DNA of 64,000 nucleotides from Sipunculus nudus (Eukaryota; Annelida; Sipuncula; Golfingiida; Sipunculidae), in assembly GCA_026874595.1 (NCBI GenBank), contig CM049322.1, positions 32,258,340 through 32,322,339 of the forward strand. The letters run 5' to 3'. Shown one piece after another: positions 60,960 to 64,000 of the stretch (position 1 is its first letter; each line of letters opens with the position of its first letter). The translations under genes were made by a program, and so were the position numbers. The notes under the pieces are model-generated. The model was not told the DNA's origin and did not search any database. It was given only the letters and a program-made list of their open reading frames with translations.

Positions 60960-62003
60960 TTAATAATAATAATAATAATGAATAGTACTTATATAGCGCT
61001 GAACTCCAAGATCAGACTCACAGCGCTTGCATTTTTACACATCAGTTACACAATATATAAATATATAAGCACACTCACACACACACACACACCTACTCAC
61101 CCACACACACCCGAGATTACATGTATGGTAAATGTTGCTAATTACAAAATGCCTGCAGAAATAGGTATGTTTTAAGATTTGTCTTAAAAGTATTGATAGA
61201 GGGGGATTTTCTAAGTTCAGCTGGAAGGGAATTCCAGATCTTAGGGGCAATATAACTGAAAGAACGTTCACCGACTTTCGTACGGCACTTAGGCAATATA
61301 AGAAGACTTTTGTTATAAGAGCGTAGGGTGCGCACCGGCCGATAAATACATAGTTTTGACGAAAAATATCTATAAACAAGGACTGCGAGTTTGTATTGTA
61401 TCCGATGCTGAACTGGCAGCCAGTGGAGTTCCTTAAGTAACGGCGTAACATGGTCCCTTTTTCGTTTTTTTTAAGAATAACACGGGCTGCATTATTTTGA
61501 AGTATTTGCAACCGTGAGATTTGTTCTAACGGTAAACCTACCAAAATTGAATTACAATAATCAAGGCGTGATGTAATAGTAGCACAGACTAGCCTAGCAC
61601 AAACGCTGGAGGTTAGGAAACGCCGGATGGAAGCAATACGTCGGAGTTCGAGAAAAACTGCACGACACACGCTATTAATATGATCATGCATGGAAAGTGT
61701 TCGATCAATTTTCACACCGAGGTATTTCACAGAAGTCTGGAAAGTGACATTACTACCACAAACGCTAAGGGGGGCGTTGTTAATCATCTGAAGACAGGAG
61801 TGAGAGCCAACTGGCATATCTTCGGTCTTATCAGTATTCAGTTTAAGTTTGTTGCTGGTCATCCAAGAGAGGACATCTTCAATACAATTCTGTATACTCA
61901 ACTGTACAGAACTAAATTGGTCCGGTTCGTTACTTTTAGATAGCTCGGTGTCATCCGCATACTTATGAAAAGCACAATTATGAGCAGTTATAATATCAGA
62001 CAA
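60960..62003 (-). pseudogene. 5'-truncated LINE (non-LTR retrotransposon) reverse transcriptase C-terminus
   Basis: Minus-strand frame begins in the RT palm just before KYADDTELSK (the YADD catalytic motif) and continues with MTSNKLKLNTDKTE, VKYLGVKIDRTLSM, SRLDYCNSILVGLP and LQILQNNAARVI, the usual order at the C-terminus of CR1/Jockey-like LINE ORF2. A frame change occurs near 61330-61390, after which RSYNKSLLILPKCRTKVGERSF and PKIWNSLP continue in another frame. The 3' end is a (TAA)n tail at about 60960-60978. Endonuclease and most of RT are missing, as expected for a truncated insertion. Confidence 0.85.
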
Positions 62004-62009
62004 AGGTGT

Positions 62010-63490
62010 TGAGCCATTTCATATGAATCTGCACAGCAGCATGCATTTTTTCTCTGTGTTGCCCCTGGATACCATCCGGAAATTAAAAAAATCAATACAT
62101 TTAGCGATCGTTTTGCCGGATATACGCATTCCGCATGCCGGATCCGAGCATTAGGAATCTAACCTCATTTATTGCTCAATATGTGTACCGACTTTGTACG
62201 CGTTCCGCATCCCACATTTCTTACATAAGAAATCTATATTACCTTCGCCATGCGGCAGGGGTAATGATCTTGATCCAGGAATATTTTAAAGGAAAATTCT
62301 GCTATTCTGACAATTTCATATGGGGGTAATGAGCTGCCCTGGCGGAGGTCTGTGCTTTCTAGTTTTCAATATGTTTTGAAAATGCAACCGGTGTCCTGTC
62401 GAAAAAAAATCACAAGCCAATTATAGCAACAGAAAGTATAGCAACCCAGAGTAATGACCCTAAAGAAAATGTGAAGTACGCAATAAACTCCTTATTTTAC
62501 TTCCTAGTAAGTTTTTTCCCCAGCATTAGAAAAAACGAAGATCAGAAATAGTTACATACCTTAAAGTTTATCCTCTATGAGAATTCACATATATGAAAAG
62601 GACTTTCGCATTTCCCCAAATTTATTGTATTTTATTTCTCCGCAGATCCTATGAAACTCATCAAATAAAAAAATTGATTTTCTTTAGGAATACCTATTAT
62701 ATTTTCATTCTATGTCCACCTTTTTCAACTCTATCATGAATGTATTCACCAGCGCAGGCCCACAAAAATACAATCGCATGCATGTAAGTCTATCATTTGA
62801 CTCTCGTCCGCGTATTTTACACCAAAGAGTAAAGCTTATTTTGTGAAGCATAATACCACTTTAACATGCATGTTTTTGCTTATATAATTACTGGATCAGT
62901 TTGCTCCCAGAACTGAAGGCAATTATAACATAAGTCTGTAAAACACGAAGCCTTTAATAGGCAACATACTTAAAATGTTAATGCAGCCTTCGGACATAAC
63001 CTTGAATTGTTGTTGCATCATAAACAGCCAAAAGAACTTTTGTTGGTACATTTAAATGTTGATTCGTGTTTTTTACCCTAACGACTGTGTCAGGTCATTT
63101 TTTACCAATTTTCCAAATCAAGGTTATGTCTACTTTTCACTTGAGAATTTATATATCTTTCGTTGGGCCTTCTATCGGATATATTCCTATTTGTATATAC
63201 TTGACAGATAATACACAAATCATTTGCAGATGGCATTTTTTTTAATTAAGACCATGTTCAATAAAAGGAATAAAACGGGTACTTTAGTCATGTTAAGTAA
63301 TAACAAAGTCAGAATCTTGCCGGATTTCCTATAGAAGCGCTATAGACAATGATATAATTTATTGGGTATTACCACTGTATCCTGAGTGCACACATATTAA
63401 GATCCTAGATGAACAGACAGGTTTCAAACATATTACTATGTTTAGAGCACTAATTAAATAAAGGGACATATATTATTTTTGTTTAATTCC
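62010..63490. other. Intron-like DNA
   Basis: No exon or element domain recognised. Around 62240-62350 a CCTTCGCCATGCGGCAGGGGTAATG / CTGCCCTGGCGGAGG segment resembles the ends of the dispersed repeats at 11150 and 57890. Confidence 0.4.
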
Positions 63491-63492
63491 AG

Positions 63493-63798
63493 ATACTCCT
63501 AAACAGCCAGATCACCCATCGGATGAAAAGAGAATATTCACGGCATTGGGAAAGGCTTTTAATCTTTCAATTCAGGTAGACGCAAATCCTGCAAATGTAA
63601 AATTCCAGTGGATTAGAGTTAGAGGTGGTAAAAATACTACGATAACTAAGAGTACACGAACCATCATAATCGACCGAGGTTCCAAGAGTTATCTGACCGT
63701 TACCAATTCTACGGAAAATGATTTAGGCAGGTATACAGTCCACGCAAGCAACGGTGTCCTGAACGGCAGTTACTTCCATTATCTGGTGAAACCACAAG
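63493..63798 (+). CDS. Immunoglobulin-like domain exon lacking canonical cysteines
   Basis: Acceptor TTCCAG, 306 bases, donor GTAAGG; phase 1/1. The pattern fits an Ig fold: KAFNLSIQVDANPANVKFQW (Trp present), KSYLTVTNSTENDLGRYTVHASN (the DxGxYxx region) and a final beta strand. Both canonical cysteines are absent (Ile replaces the first, Val the second), so the domain would lack the core disulfide. The gene continues off the right edge or into later exons. Confidence 0.75.
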
Positions 63799-64000
63799 GT
63801 AAGGAAATGCTTCGATAATTATTTTTTAAATAATCTTTTTTATATACGACAGCTTGTTGGTATCTTATGAACGAACAATGACTGATGCAATCACATTTCA
63901 GAAAATAGATTTCAATTTCCTGTGTTCTTAACTTTCCAAGGACTATTTCTCACCAAAACGATTCACATGGAAACCTGATACCCAATACCGGCTGCTAAAA

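Noticed and set aside
61035-61175. C-terminal end of the LINE frame reading into CACACA repeat
   Set aside because: The reverse transcriptase similarity moves to another frame near 61330; the remaining part is 3' untranslated and microsatellite sequence.

Overview
The window looks like nuclear DNA of a lophotrochozoan animal, most likely a mollusc (inference from the interspersed repeats, spliced Ig-type exons, Ty3-like and LINE fragments, tRNA-derived SINEs and long TA microsatellites; the species cannot be named from sequence alone). Host coding sequence is sparse: five phase-1/phase-1 exons on the + strand, each encoding one immunoglobulin-like domain (17910-18221, 55136-55417, 55625-55903, 57379-57666, 63493-63798), plus a possible signal-peptide exon near 12058. 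They appear to belong to one Ig-superfamily gene running off both edges or at least off the right edge.

The centre of the window (18348-50747, 32.4 kb) is one integrated virus-like transposon of the Polinton/Maverick (adintovirus-like) type, sitting in an intron of that Ig gene. Its boundaries are sharp: 382-bp terminal inverted repeats (18348-18729 and 50366-50747), 5'-AG...CT-3' ends, and a 6-bp target duplication TCCGAT (18342-18347 and 50748-50753). It encodes the family hallmarks: a protein-primed type B DNA polymerase (24315-28055), an FtsK/HerA-like packaging ATPase (28103-28723), a retroviral-type integrase with C-terminal chromodomain (35391-36455), and not one but two tandem major capsid proteins (39539-41131 and 41178-42839). 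Three further paralogous beta-rich proteins (33307, 45961, 47260) are probably minor capsid/penton-type proteins. Other genes are basic DNA-binding-like proteins, a small membrane protein, a RING-like protein, a probable tandem PC4-like ssDNA-binding protein, Cys-rich proteins and several unknowns. No adenovirus-type cysteine protease was recognised.

Layout: left TIR, a 91-bp x13 minisatellite, a leftward overprinted gene pair (two long overlapping frames with starts 10 nt apart, one carrying PSAP, PPxY and PTAP late-domain-like motifs), a leftward unknown gene, a divergent promoter, then a rightward block (polymerase, ATPase, core/capsid genes, integrase, capsids), a leftward pair (RING-like and 475-aa protein), and a final rightward block. 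TATA boxes lie about 35-60 nt upstream of most predicted start codons, and many promoters carry ACCGGAAGT-like (ETS-type) motifs, suggesting that host RNA polymerase II and host factors transcribe it. Several genes within blocks are joined by ATGA stop/start overlaps.

The most unusual signal is a recurring -1 frame offset between adjacent or overlapping open frames. At two of these the overlap contains a perfect A_AAA_AAC slippery heptamer in the zero frame (37459-37465, 38533-38539) and at a third a G_TTA_AAC heptamer (31305-31311). Programmed frameshifting, decay by 1-nt deletion, and homopolymer undercalling in the assembly are all possible; the large core genes are intact despite longer A-runs.

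Outside the element: a broken Ty3-like retroelement with domain order gag-IN-RT-RH on the minus strand (6494-9143), a 2-kb TA-flanked inverted-repeat element with palindromic satellite arrays (58793-60810), a 5'-truncated LINE (60960-62003), a 993-bp tandem duplication (about 52513-54507), SINEs and microsatellites.
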